Assembly (NCBI GenBank): GCA_902806575.1
Contig: CADCXD010000006.1
Coordinates: 868,001-932,000 of the forward strand
Length of the DNA: 64,000 nucleotides
Source: Jackrogersella multiformis
Taxonomy: Eukaryota > Ascomycota > Sordariomycetes > Xylariales > Hypoxylaceae
Reading direction: 5' to 3'
In this document: positions 35,196 to 45,905 of the stretch, in pieces
Position numbering within the stretch: position 1 is the stretch's first letter
Layout: every line of letters begins with the position of its first letter
Made by a program: the position numbers and the translations under genes
Notes under the pieces: generated by a model
The model's input: only the letters and a program-made list of their open reading frames with translations
What the model was told of the DNA's origin: nothing
Databases searched by the model: none

Positions 35196-35955
35196 GATAG
35201 ACTAGGTGCTTGATAATAGTGACGAACAAAGAGCAAGAAGAAATAATAGCGAAATATTCTTCAAACTTCGTCTATACAAAGTTACCTTGGGTATCTAGGA
35301 GGTATGTAGACTACCTAATGTGAATAGATTAAATTTCTCCTTCAATAAGCTAGGTACTTGTTAAAGACACGTTAGGGTATTACCTGGTATTGAAGGGATA
35401 ATAATAATAAAAAAGGTCTAAAAGTCTAAAAGTCTAAAAGTCCAAAGCCCCGCCGCTTCGAGGTGTCTGGGTGTACCTAGGTAGGGTGTGTTTGCTTGAA
35501 CAGGCGGGGCGCCGAATCCACATCTATCATTGGCCATTACCCACGTTCCACCCCGAATTGTAGATTTTAGCCCAAGAGTACCTACCTAGTACCTAGGTAG
35601 GTAGGCGGAGAAACCCCGGATCGCTCGCTCCAATAAAGTAAAATATAAGGGAACCTTTAGAACATGCCTCTATTTTACGCATTTCTTCTTCTTTCCTTCC
35701 GTACCTACTTAAGTGATGACGACACGTTGCATAAAGCATTTCACGGTTCAGGGCAGTTTCATACCCGGTATCCACCCAGCCAATCTACATATGTACCTAG
35801 GTACCTAGGTAGGATTTAGTCGCCAATCTACAAATATCCATACCGATTACATCTACATCCTTCCACTGTAGTACCTAACCAAAGCTCAAATATCAGCCAA
35901 GTGGTCACCATAATACGAAATATCATAATCCACGGATCTTCGGGCTCACAAAGAC
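35196..35955. other. Intergenic spacer with short tandem repeat
   Basis: 760 bp with no supported gene. Includes four tandem copies of an 8-bp GTCTAAAA-like unit (about 35415-35446) and CCTAGGTAGG motifs near 35475, 35589-35604 and 35793-35813. Confidence 0.5.
35415..35446. repeat. 8-bp tandem repeat
   Basis: Four near-perfect copies of GTCTAAAA, the last with a T-to-C change. Confidence 0.8.
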
Positions 35956-36474
35956 TCAATAGTAACCTGGTAGCTTCTTCTCAATAGCTTGCTTCACCGC
36001 ATCGATATCCTCTACCATCTCAAGCTCGTGTCTTTGGCACACGATTTGCACGTTGCCTCTCTTCTTATATCCCTCGGGGCACACTACGATGGCCTTCCTA
36101 GTCCTCGTGCAAAGCCCAAGCTCTAGCAGGCTTATAGGAGCTTCGGTTGCCGGGTGGAAGTAGAACACCACTATATCGGCATGGTCTTGCATATCAAGTT
36201 CCCACTCTACCTGTTCCCGGAAAGGTGCGCATGTAATGTCCTCTCGCCAGCTTGAATCCCAATCCGGGCGGTATGGATTGATGACAGTGAGTGGCAAATT
36301 CGAAAGGGATTCGGTCAGAACCTCGCGCCAGTCGCGGCCGTCTGTCTTAGTGGTAGTACCAGCTAGGAAAACGGACTTGATCCCGCGATGGGATTCTCTC
36401 GACGGTGCGAATATAATTTGATTTTGAGGGTTAGATTGCAGCATCATGCTGGCCTTTAGTTCGTCATTGAGCAT
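35956..36474 (-). CDS. Nucleoside 2-deoxyribosyltransferase-like protein
   Basis: Single exon, 172 aa, the usual length for this small family. Conserved features: 'SVFLAGTTTKTDGRDWREVL' (N-terminal strand and loop), 'VINPYRPDWDSSW', 'FREQVEWELDMQDHADIVVFYFHPATEAPISLLELGL' where the Glu in LLELG corresponds to the catalytic glutamate of 2-deoxyribosyltransferases, and a C-terminal helix. The family exchanges or hydrolyses the base of 2'-deoxynucleosides; fungal members are uncharacterised and the substrate is inferred only. No signal peptide. A second ATG pair (Met10, Met11) is an alternative start. Confidence 0.85.
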   Translation of the reverse strand: MLNDELKASMMLQSNPQNQIIFAPSRESHRGIKSVFLAGTTTKTDGRDWREVLTESLSNLPLTVINPYRPDWDSSWREDITCAPFREQVEWELDMQDHADIVVFYFHPATEAPISLLELGLCTRTRKAIVVCPEGYKKRGNVQIVCQRHELEMVEDIDAVKQAIEKKLPGYY

Positions 36475-37844
36475 GTACGATGGATCCGACGAAATATGAT
36501 CAGGTAAGGCTCTGAACCTAGCAGATCATACTTCTAATATTTGCGAAGTAAGATGCATGATACCTAGGGTGGTATGCATACCTAACTCCTATATCCATTC
36601 AACTTTCAGTGAATCAGCCTTAAACGACAGCCACCTAATCAACTTGCAACTCTTCAAATAGTTACCCTAGGTACGTACCCAGCCTAGGATCTATGCACGT
36701 TACTATTTAGTAATCTCCACCCCCAACTTTGATAAATTCATAGGTACATCTTGATATTATATGATACCCTAATATCATGGTCCATTTTTGTTTTATTTTA
36801 TTTATATCCATAAGACTCGGGAGAATATTTTGAAATATCTCGAAAACTATTATCATCTGTATGATTACGCGTATCTCCGATTATACCTAGGTACTTTTCA
36901 CTACCGATAGGAGTCAACAACAACCTTGGAACTCGGGCCTTCCTTCGTGTCGCTACTTTATGTACCTACCTAAAAATTGCTGATCTCAGCAAAGACTAGT
37001 ATATTAGGTGTGCAACATCATTATCTTATCTTATCTTTAAGGATATGTAAATTGGGTACCTACCTAGGGTATGGTTCCAGGTTCCGAGTTTTCTCCTTCT
37101 ACAACAAAGTAGTACCTAGATAGGTACCTAGTCTACAACAAAGTAATAGATAGGTATCTACTACGTAGTATTCCCTTATTACATCGGTCTAGAGCTTCCG
37201 AGACACGGCTACAGCCACCAATGCTTGTCTTATTGCTTGTCTTCCCTACCTAGGTAGGAAATGCTTGCTTTTACGCCAAAAGCCGGCTTGGCCCATGTTA
37301 GGTCAAGCCTAAAGCTCGACGGTGCAATACTTCCCTTCCCGCTCTTACATACCTCTAGGTACCTAGCCTAGGTAGGTAGTGTGAACTATTATACCTTGAC
37401 CCTTTCTAAATTATCTACATAGCACAGGCTAACTACCTACGTAGGTAGCTATCTACATACATAGTAGCACAGGGTCGGCTCGGGCTTGTTGTATTCGGAA
37501 GGTCAAATCTCTATGAACGGGGATCACCAACATACCCTAGGTAGGTATTAACAAACAATGCGGGGCGGGATCAGGATGCGTGCCCAGGTGGTGTATGGTC
37601 AGGGTATATGTAGTACCGGCCAGTTGGCGATCGCGAAGCCATCGGCTAGTCCATTCTCTGATAGGTGATTCCCGAATACTATATGGGTATGAAGCGATTG
37701 AACGATATCTTGATTCATCGCACAGAAAAGAGATAAGACTTGCTCTTGATCCGCCAATATGGCGAGACTACGGTTCCTATGTTCCTAGGTTCCTAGGTAG
37801 GCATCACCAGTTAGCTCTGTAGCGACTACAGACTGTTAGTCATC
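36475..37844. repeat. Spacer with the densest CCTAGG/TACC motif cluster
   Basis: 1.37 kb without a supported gene. At least eight CCTAGGTA or TACCTACC motifs, several as perfect palindromes, occur between about 36665 and 37800 (for example near 36668, 36887, 37060, 37120, 37250, 37355-37380, 37540 and 37788). A 20-bp sequence near 37101-37112 (CTACAACAAAGTAGTACCTA-like) is partly repeated near 37133. The last part is the promoter of the oligopeptide transporter. Confidence 0.6.
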
Positions 37845-40682
37845 ATGGGGTTCTTCTCCAAGAGAGCAGATGCTTCTGCTACCACTACCTCCGAGATCAA
37901 CCCAGACCCAGTCGAAGACAGCACCCCCAGTTCGTCCAATGAGAAGCTTGGTCGTATAGATGTGGCCACTGCTATTGCAGACCTCGACAAAATTCAGCAC
38001 AACCATCAATGGGATTCGAATCTTCCACAGGAGAAACTTGATGCTGTCAAGTCCGCGCTCGAACATGGAGATTCAAAAGAGATTATCGAGGCAGATCTTC
38101 TGTTCACCGACAACTCCCCCTACGAAGAAGTGCGTGCTGCCGTACGCAACACCGATGGTGGAGAGATGGCCTGCACCGTGAGAGCATGGATACTAGGCAT
38201 GATATTCGTCACCCTCGGCAGTGGCTTGAACATGTTATTGAGCATGCGAAGTCCGATGGTTAACTTCCCGGCCTTGGTAGTTGTACTGTTGGCATACCCC
38301 ATCGGAAATCTCTGGGCTAAAGTTATGCCTACCAAGGTGTTCAATACCTTCGGATTGAAGTGGACATTGAACCCCGGTCCATTCACTATCAAAGAACATG
38401 TTGTCGTCACTATAATGTCGAATGTAAGCATCGCCTATGCCTATTCGACCGACGCCCTGCTTGCGCTCCAAGGAAAGCCGTTTTACGACGTCAACATGGG
38501 CTGGGGCTTCTCCTTGATCTTTACTCTAAGTTCGCAGCTTATGGGCATCGGGTTATCCGGCCTATTTAGGCGCTTCCTCGTCTATCCCGCGGCGATGTTG
38601 TGGCCAACACAGTTCTCGTATACCTCGCTCTTCTACGCGCTTCACGACAAGAGCAAGAGCGACGGTAATGCTGCCAATGGGTGGACCATCAGTCGTTACC
38701 GGTACTTCTTTATCGTGACCGGGGGCATGTTCTGCTATTATTGGATTCCAGCTGTGCTTTGGCAGGGCTTGAGTGTCTTCGCCTTCGTGACCTGGATTAA
38801 GCCGGACAACATTGTGCTTAATCAAATCTTTGGTGGCTATACGGGGCTCAGTTTCCTTCCCATTACCTTCGATTGGACCTACGTCTCTGCCTACTTGCTA
38901 GATCCGCTCCTGGCCCCGACAGAAGCTCATGTGAACACCTTACTTGGTCTTATCTTTTTCGTTATGATCGCAACCGTCGGAATTACGTATACTGGAGCCA
39001 TGTAGGTCTATATCACTCATCTCTCTTGGATTAAAAGCATTGTTCGGCAGATGTAATTTCTAACTCGCTGGTAGCTATGCCGATTATCTCCCCCTCGTGA
39101 CGTCGCAAACATACGACAACACCCAGAGCGCCTATACCGTATCAAAAATCCTTGGAGATGGTTTCACTCTCGATATTGAAAAATACCGTTCTTATTCGCC
39201 GCTGTTTTTGTCTCCGACACTAGCTTTGAACTATGGACTTTCCTATGCTGCACTGACAGCAGCACTCGTTCATATCGTGCTCTTCCATGGAAGTGAGATT
39301 TGGTATCGCTTCAAGACTGCTCGCAACCAGGAACCCGACATACATCTCAAGCTGATGAAAAAATACGTCGAGGCCCCTGAGTGGTGGTATATGTCCCTCT
39401 TCGTTGTTGCTATCGGATTGGGACTTGCAACCGTGCTAGGCTACGACTCGCAATTACCTTGGTGGGGATTTTTACTATCCATCATCATTGCATTTATATT
39501 TGTGATTCCTACATGCATGATCATGGCCGTTTCGAACATTGTATTGTCTCTGAACGTTATTGCGCCTTTCATAGCAGGATTCATATTCAACGGCAGGCCC
39601 ATCGGCGTGATGATCTTCAAGGTCTTCAGCACAATTACACTAGGACAAGCTCAGACATATGGTACGTAAGAATGCATCTCGCTGATGTCGTATATTATAT
39701 ACGCAGAAGCTAATATAACGACAGTACGCAACGTGTTCCATTTCCGCCCTCGTCCTACCCCATTACTTTTATTTACCACCATCCCATCTTTTTCATCATT
39801 TCCACGATAATTGTGACGAGAAAAATTGTGGATGGTTTCTGGATTCAACCAGATTACTGACTTGAAGTAGACCTCCGACCTCAAGCTGGCTCATTATATG
39901 AAAGTCCCCCCTCGAGTCACATTTTGGTGCCAGGTCGTGGCGAGTATATGGGCCGTTTTTGTACAGATTGCGGTGATGAATTGGACCTTAGGGGCCATCC
40001 CCAATGTTTGCGCCAAGTCAGTCCCATTTCGTTCTATCGCTCATTTGTAACTACCTGCTAAAATGTTTAAAACCTTAGTAATCAAGCGAGTCACTTTACC
40101 TGTCCTAATGGGAGGGCTTTCTTCTCGTCGAGTATCGTGTGGGGTGTTCTCGGTCCCCAACGTATGTTTGGACCTGGGTCCATGTATGTAAACTTCAATT
40201 GGTTCTGGCTTATCGGGGCTGTATTCCCAGTTATACTATGGTTCCTCAGTCGCAAGATGAAATTTGGTTTCGCACGGCACATCAATGCGCCCATCATGCT
40301 GGGAGCTATGGCATGGCTACCCCCTGCTACCCCCCTCAGCTTTTCGTCGTGGGCAATCTGGGGCTTGATTTTCAACTACGGCATACGGAAGAGGTGGAAC
40401 GGATGGTGGCGTACATACAACTATGTCACCGCCGCAGCCCTTGACGCGGGACTTATCTTGTCCACCATTGTCGTCTTCTTCGCAATCACGCTGCCGGGAG
40501 TTACCATTCCCCAATGGTGGGGAAATGTAGATGTTTTTAACACTGCTGTAAGTGCAACGAGAGCTGACTCAGGAGTTCGGGCTCGTATGATTGCTAACAT
40601 TAATAAACAGGATGCGTCATATTCAGCGTGGCTCAAGACGGTACCGGAGGGTGAGACGTTCGGGCCGGCGACGTGGACTTAG
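37845..40682 (+). CDS. OPT-family oligopeptide transporter
   Basis: Proton-coupled plasma-membrane importer of small peptides (Isp4/Opt type) with multiple membrane helices; about 812 aa. Exons: 37845-39001, 39075-39661, a proposed 8-nt exon 39725-39732, 39871-40016, 40079-40547, 40611-40682. The cytosolic N-terminus of about 95 residues is hydrophilic. Family landmarks include 'GSGLNMLLSMRSP', 'NPGPFTIKEH', 'SDLKLAHYMKVPPR', 'NWTLGAIPNVC' and 'FFSSSIVWGVLGPQRMFGPGSMY', plus the 'NYVTAAALDAG' helix. Directly joining exon 39075-39661 to 39871 breaks frame; the 8-nt exon, flanked by a CTAAT branch/ACAG acceptor and a GT donor, restores it. That junction is the only doubtful part. Confidence 0.92.
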
Positions 40683-41008
40683 GAGACTTGTGGAAGTCTC
40701 GAATCGGTGTTTGACTTACACCACGTCAGTTGTTACTTGTTTGTCTAGTAGAAAGTGACGAGGTCTCAATGAGACATGAGATACCGAAATCGTAGCCTGA
40801 GGCCATCGTCTTTGGTAATAAATTTGATTACCATCTCCCTTATCGAAAGAAGATCGAAAATTTTGTTGCATGTTGACTATTTACAAACGTGTTCTAATTC
40901 CCATTACAAAAATAGGATGTCATAATCATCTTCATACTCAATCCAACCATAACCCGACATTGCTTACGTGGTAATAAAGGTCAGTCAAACGCAAATTATC
41001 AAACGACG
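40683..41008. other. Intergenic spacer
   Basis: 326 bp; the 3' flank of the transporter and promoter of the SRR1-domain gene. Nothing else seen. Confidence 0.45.
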
Positions 41009-42320
41009 ATGGAGACTATAGCTGCAAACGAACCGCCGAGCGCATTTCAATCCACCATAGATTCGGGAGGGCCCGCACCAAAGCAGCAAGATAAGCCTCC
41101 ACAACTACCACATCCCGTCCCCCTTGAGATCATCAAGAGTACTCAAGAAGCAGCAGACCTGTACCGCTCCGGCAAGAAACTCTGGGTAGGAAGCGATCTC
41201 GAGCGAATCGAACACGAGCTCGCGCACTACCAGACCGTGCCGTCATTCACCATTCGCCGCATCGACGGCTCTACAATCTCTATCAAAAACCCCATGTTTG
41301 GCGTGGTTAATCCTATATGGTACACCCCCTTCAAAGAATCTAGGTCAAGCTTACATTACATATCAAGCTAATAAACCCTCCCCGAACCAACCAGGAAGCC
41401 GTACGTCAAGTTCCAGCACTACTGGTACCTCGTCAAGAAAGGGCCCGACAACGCCCTGCTGCGCGGCGTCCTCCCGCACTCGTTCCCTTACTATTCGTAC
41501 TTCGTCGACTGGCAGAACCAGACCTTCCTCGACTTTGCGGCGGGCGAGCACCCCGGCCTGGACGCGCAGTTCGCGGAGGCGAAGAGGCGCTGGGAACGGA
41601 GCCGCACTTGCGACTGGCTTAGGGGTACGCTTGCCGCGGCGGTAGGCTCGAGGAATATCACGAAGCTCGTGTGCTTCGGCCTGGGCGACATGGCGCCGAG
41701 CTCGCGCTACGACTGCCGGGCCGCCTGCGACGAGCAGGAGGCGCGGCTGTGCCAGGACGTCTGCCTGAACCAGCACGCGGCCGCGCTGACGATGGCGGCG
41801 GCCTTCCGCGCGGCGCCGGCCGGGGGCAACGACGACGTAAAGGTGTTTGCGCAGGACCCGGCTTATGGCCGGGAGAGCAGGACGCTGCTAGAGCGCGCCG
41901 GGGTCGCGGTCGTCGGCGAGCACGGCGCCGGCGGCTTCGGCCTGGTCGACGACCGCGCCGCCGTCTTCTTCTGCTACCCGGCGGCCCCCGTCCGCCAGAT
42001 CGTTGCGGACCTCGCGCGCCCGGCCGTGATCGTCGGGAACGACGTGGGGAACGTCTTGAACGAGGACCAGTACGTCTCGTCGATTCGCGCGCGCGTATAG
42101 CTACATGCTAGCTGTATGTATGTATGTGCTTGCCTTGACCCTCGCTAACGAACGCTGTCGCGCCAGGAGATTCCCGTTCCCATACGATGCGGAGTCCCCG
42201 CGCACGAGGGTCATGTGGGAGGGGTACACTCGGCTTGAGTTCGAGATCGCGGAGGGCGAGGAGGAATGCTTGGTGGGGTTGACGGGCTTGCGGATTTATG
42301 TTCGAAATGACATGTCGTGA
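41009..42320 (+). CDS. SRR1-domain protein
   Basis: Three exons, 41009-41343, 41395-42069 and 42167-42320 (introns of 51 and 97 bp), 387 aa. The core 'ITKLVCFGLGDMA' followed by 'QHAAALTMAAAFR' and 'VIVGNDVGNVLNEDQ' matches the SRR1 domain found in Arabidopsis SRR1 and yeast Ber1, linked to clock/heme and stress responses. The last exon was recovered from a strong GTACGT donor, a CTAAC branch site and a CAG acceptor; it adds a C-terminus ending in 'LTGLRIYVR', the expected final beta strand. Without that splice the frame stops at 42100. Exons 2 and 3 are strongly GC-rich. No signal peptide. Confidence 0.83.
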
Positions 42321-42849
42321 AAGGGAGTAGCAGTGACATGGGGTAAGCTGGAGGCATGGTATCTCCGTCTATACGGCTGGGAGATTAAGGTGAATTGTGT
42401 TTTTCTTTTTTCTTTTTGGTTGCGGAAAAGCTGCGGAATGTTGTAACCATTTAAAGATTCTTCGAGTATAGCTACTTAACCTAGGTGCGTAAGATGCTGT
42501 GTTAGTTATTACATATATGGAGGCTTTTACATTAATTAATGTCTAATACTCGAATTTGGGAGTGGGCAAGCTAGTTTTACATCATAGTCGGTTGAAGGGG
42601 GTTGAGTGTTATTAATTTTATAGAAAAAGGGGTAAAATAAAGGGGCGGGGCCGAACTGGAAGTGAAGGAAACATACCTACCTAGGTATCTACCTGGGTAC
42701 GAGGGGGGACGGGAAATAGAAGAAATAAAGAAGCACAACATACCTGATTAAGCAATCATGGGAAGAGAAGAAACACATAAATCACCTAGTTAACAGCTAA
42801 AATATACTCCACTTAAATCGTCAGTCGCAAGCTAAGTTACACTTCAAGT
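42321..42849. other. Intergenic spacer, convergent genes
   Basis: 529 bp without a gene. Has a CTACCTAGGTATCTACC motif near 42676-42693. Confidence 0.5.
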
Positions 42850-44192
42850 TCACCACACTGTCTCTATGCCATTGACACCTACTGGTCGTTCACCGAGAGT
42901 GGTGATACGGAATCCATGACGCAAGCCTTCTTCCTCGTTGTGTACATCATAGTCAGATATAGCAGTATGGGCTGTGACTCTGTTGTCCCAAAGCGACACC
43001 GTCTGGTCGTCCCACTTCACCCGCACTTGTATATCCGCGCTCTGGGAGATATGCTATTATGTGTCATTAGATTGTCTAGGTATAAGACAGGATGTCTTCT
43101 GGTGGAACAAACCTTGAAAAGTAGTTTAAGAATAGCGTCAGATTCCTCTGTCTTCAACCCTATAATCTTCTTCGTAAATCCCGGATTCACGAAGAGCGCC
43201 TTCTGGCCAGTGACCTAAAGGGGTACATTAGACATGATATAGGGACATAGCGGGTTGTAAATGGCCTTACTGGATGTACCCTCACTATGGGGTGGTCGGA
43301 CTTGACAGGCTCACGCCTTACGAACTTTCCGTCGCGGCGAGCGTTTTCGGCTTGTGGGAAACCGCTGTGTTCGGCACGAAGTCCTTCCAGAAACGTCTTA
43401 AACGGTTCTGACAGTCTTTCGTAGGCCACAACTTGGGATGTCCAGCCTGTATCACCACCCGTGGAGGGAACCGCGAGGAGGGTGAGAAGCGTGATTCCCG
43501 GAGGCTGGTGTTCATATGAAACATCAGAGTGATATCCGGTAGTAGTCAGCTTTTCAGACTTCCTTTGAGCTCGGTATAAGTTGTCCGGTCCTAGATAAAT
43601 ATTGTGGAATTCGATGGCGCCTTCGACGTGAGCTCCGACGGGCTATTCAGGGGTCAGCGATGAGTAGTAGTAAAATCTTTGAACCTACTACTGACATGGA
43701 CATGTAAACGGCCGAAGTACTGGCCAAATTCCTTCTGCTTCTCGACGCCGATGTCTTTGAAATTCTGGCCTCGGAACACCACAACACCCCTCTCGGCAAT
43801 TAACAGGGCCAGCTCGTTCTTCTGGTCATCGGTCAACTCGGAGAGCTGGAGACCGGTTATCTCCGTGCCGACACGAGGGGTGAGCTTCGTGACGACCACA
43901 TTAGGGTCATTTAGTCCAAGAAGATGAGGCTTGGCTTTGTCCGCTAGTAGGCCCTTGTCGACGAACTCGAAGAGCTCAGTTGGCGGGAACGTCGTCGTCT
44001 CATCATATACTGGTAGGTAGCCAGTGTACTTGTACTTCGCAGTAATTTAGTATATATATCTCTTTATTGAGCTTTGGTATGGCATCGTACTGAAGAGTGT
44101 TGAGCTGAGTCATAGGCTCGGTTGAGCTTCTGCTCTGCTTTCTCCTTCAGTTCGGATGTGCTTGGCAATACGTCGGCGATTGAGGGCGCCAT
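42850..44192 (-). CDS. Fe(II)/2-oxoglutarate-dependent dioxygenase, TauD/TfdA type
   Basis: Five exons, 44192-44091, 44034-43696, 43642-43271, 43214-43113 and 43053-42850, with introns of 53-59 bp; all phase 0; 372 aa. The iron-binding triad is intact: His185 and Asp187 in 'GYHSDVSYE', and distal His334 in 'WDNRVTAHTAI'; Arg354 in 'RHGFR' fits the 2-oxoglutarate carboxylate anchor. Members hydroxylate taurine or other sulfonates, releasing sulfite for sulfur nutrition, or act on related small carboxylates; the substrate here is inferred from family only. It is probably cytosolic, since no signal peptide is visible. It stands at the edge of the repeat-rich accessory pocket but looks intact. 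Confidence 0.93.
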
Positions 44193-45159
44193 CGTGTGTT
44201 TACTTGGGAATTTACTTAAGCAATTGACTTATTTTACTTTTTCAGGAGATGGCCAGGATAACCATTATTTTTTATCAACAGTTGCTTGATATTTATCCTA
44301 CGATGTTATCGAACGCTATGTTATACCCCCGCACATTCCTCATCTTTCCCCCATATGATGCGATACCAATGATGGAGATGCACCTCCAACAAAAGCGAGC
44401 ACGCCAGACTCGACCAATACCAACGTGCTACCCTCTATCGGCTCCTGGAAATAACATGATCCTAGTTGTTCAGAATGACCCGTCTACTGTTGCTTTATCT
44501 CGTCACATGCTGCAGAGATGTAACCATCAGGAGAAATTCATCTTCCAAGACTTGGAGTAGACGGAAAGCTAATAGCAGGTAACAATAGTGTAAACTGAAA
44601 GATAATGAAACTATAATCAAAATGACGATATATGAAGATGATGATAACGCCATCGATAGATAACATAACCGTTTGTACCACAGCTCTGAATTAAGGGGTC
44701 GTGAGACATCACAGACGGAGCCTCCCACATCTACTACCAAGCTATCGACTACCACCAGGGCGGTACGTTTGGCCCGAATACCTACCTAGGTATGTACTAA
44801 CTCTTCGTATATATATCACGATACCGCTCCAGGCAAGTTCTACGCCTTTAATCATTTCGAGAGTCAATGGAGGTTGTTCTACGAAGGTTTCGTTAACTAG
44901 ATATTTGCCTCCCACAATCATAGACGAGCCGTTGGCTAACATGATCTCTAGAATTCTTCGGTCAAAGAGGATTGCGGCGCAGTTCAAGTTGGCCCACCTC
45001 GACCATTACTCTTGTCAGGAAGTATGGAAGATTCTTAGGTTTTGTATTTGCGACAGAGTGAAAGCCAGAGACTACGGGAGTAGTGTGATGTGTGTGTGTG
45101 ATGTGGCCATTAATCCGTAGCCATTCGAAAGATACCTATGAATAGGGGAGCGAAGCCCG
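44193..45159. other. Gene-poor spacer
   Basis: About 1 kb with only short overlapping open frames on both strands. A Thr/Pro-coding stretch on the plus strand near 44715-44760 resembles linkers between LysM modules and might belong to the relic that follows; this is weak. Confidence 0.4.
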
Positions 45160-45905
45160 TCCTTGTATGGTAGACTCGACGCCAGAGAGCCTACCACTAG
45201 AGATCCCCTGACAGCTATAGCGACTCCTTTACCTTTATTCACACAGGGGAAGCTGGCGTCAAACTGCAATGCCCTCCATCAGGCTGTCAAAGGGTATGTG
45301 TATCAAAATTATATCCTCCTCCCCACTCTCTGCCAGTTCCTAACCTACAATAGGAGATGATTGTTCCAGTCTACGGGCAGTGTTCTACTAGTCAATTAAC
45401 ATTCCTAGAACTTCAACCTCGGCGCCTGCTCATCGTTTCCCTACTTAATCAAGCATCATGAGTATGATGCTTCTTTTGAACTGGTAGTTGGCGATACCTG
45501 TTTCAAGCTTGTATCCATATGCGCAACCTTCGATCTAGCTCGGTTCGTGAAGTGGAATGCGACCGTGTGGGATACTATTCGGGGCTATAGGTATGGTACT
45601 ATTATTTTATTGGTAAGTTCTCCTAATATACCTAGTCTTCTTTAACTCTATCCCTTTAGCATTCGCCCATCCTGCAACTGGGCTACATCAGAACTTCAAG
45701 GACACTTACCCCAGACATTACGAACACTCTTACGATGTCCGCGTTTATAATTCGAGGTGTAATTATAGAAAATAGTATCGAATTGTTGCAGAAAATACGT
45801 GCGACACGGCGGAGAGGCATTGTAGTGTCACAGCGACACGATTCAACAGCTGGAACTCGCAGGTCAATTTCGTACGTGTACCTGGTATCATTGTGAGAGG
45901 CATAT
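45160..45905 (+). pseudogene. Decayed multi-LysM protein gene
   Basis: Three translated islands on the plus strand keep LysM patterns. First, 'GKLASNCNALHQAVKG' (about 45245-45290), the usual lead-in to a fungal LysM, with a possible continuation of the LysM start after a short gap. Second, 'VVGDTCFKLV...LARFVKWNATVWDTIRGYRYG' (about 45478-45598), with the WNP core changed to WNA and the closing Cys lost. Third, 'ENTC...CSVTATRFNSWNSQVNF' (about 45793-45870). Between them are an in-frame TAG near 45391 and a one-base phase mismatch at the first junction, so no continuous protein can be read. A functional gene with unrecognised introns is less likely but not excluded. It resembles the intact LysM gene at 1-1257. 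Confidence 0.58.

Noticed and set aside
44742..44987. 81-codon minus-strand frame
   Set aside because: No signal, domain or neighbour supports it.
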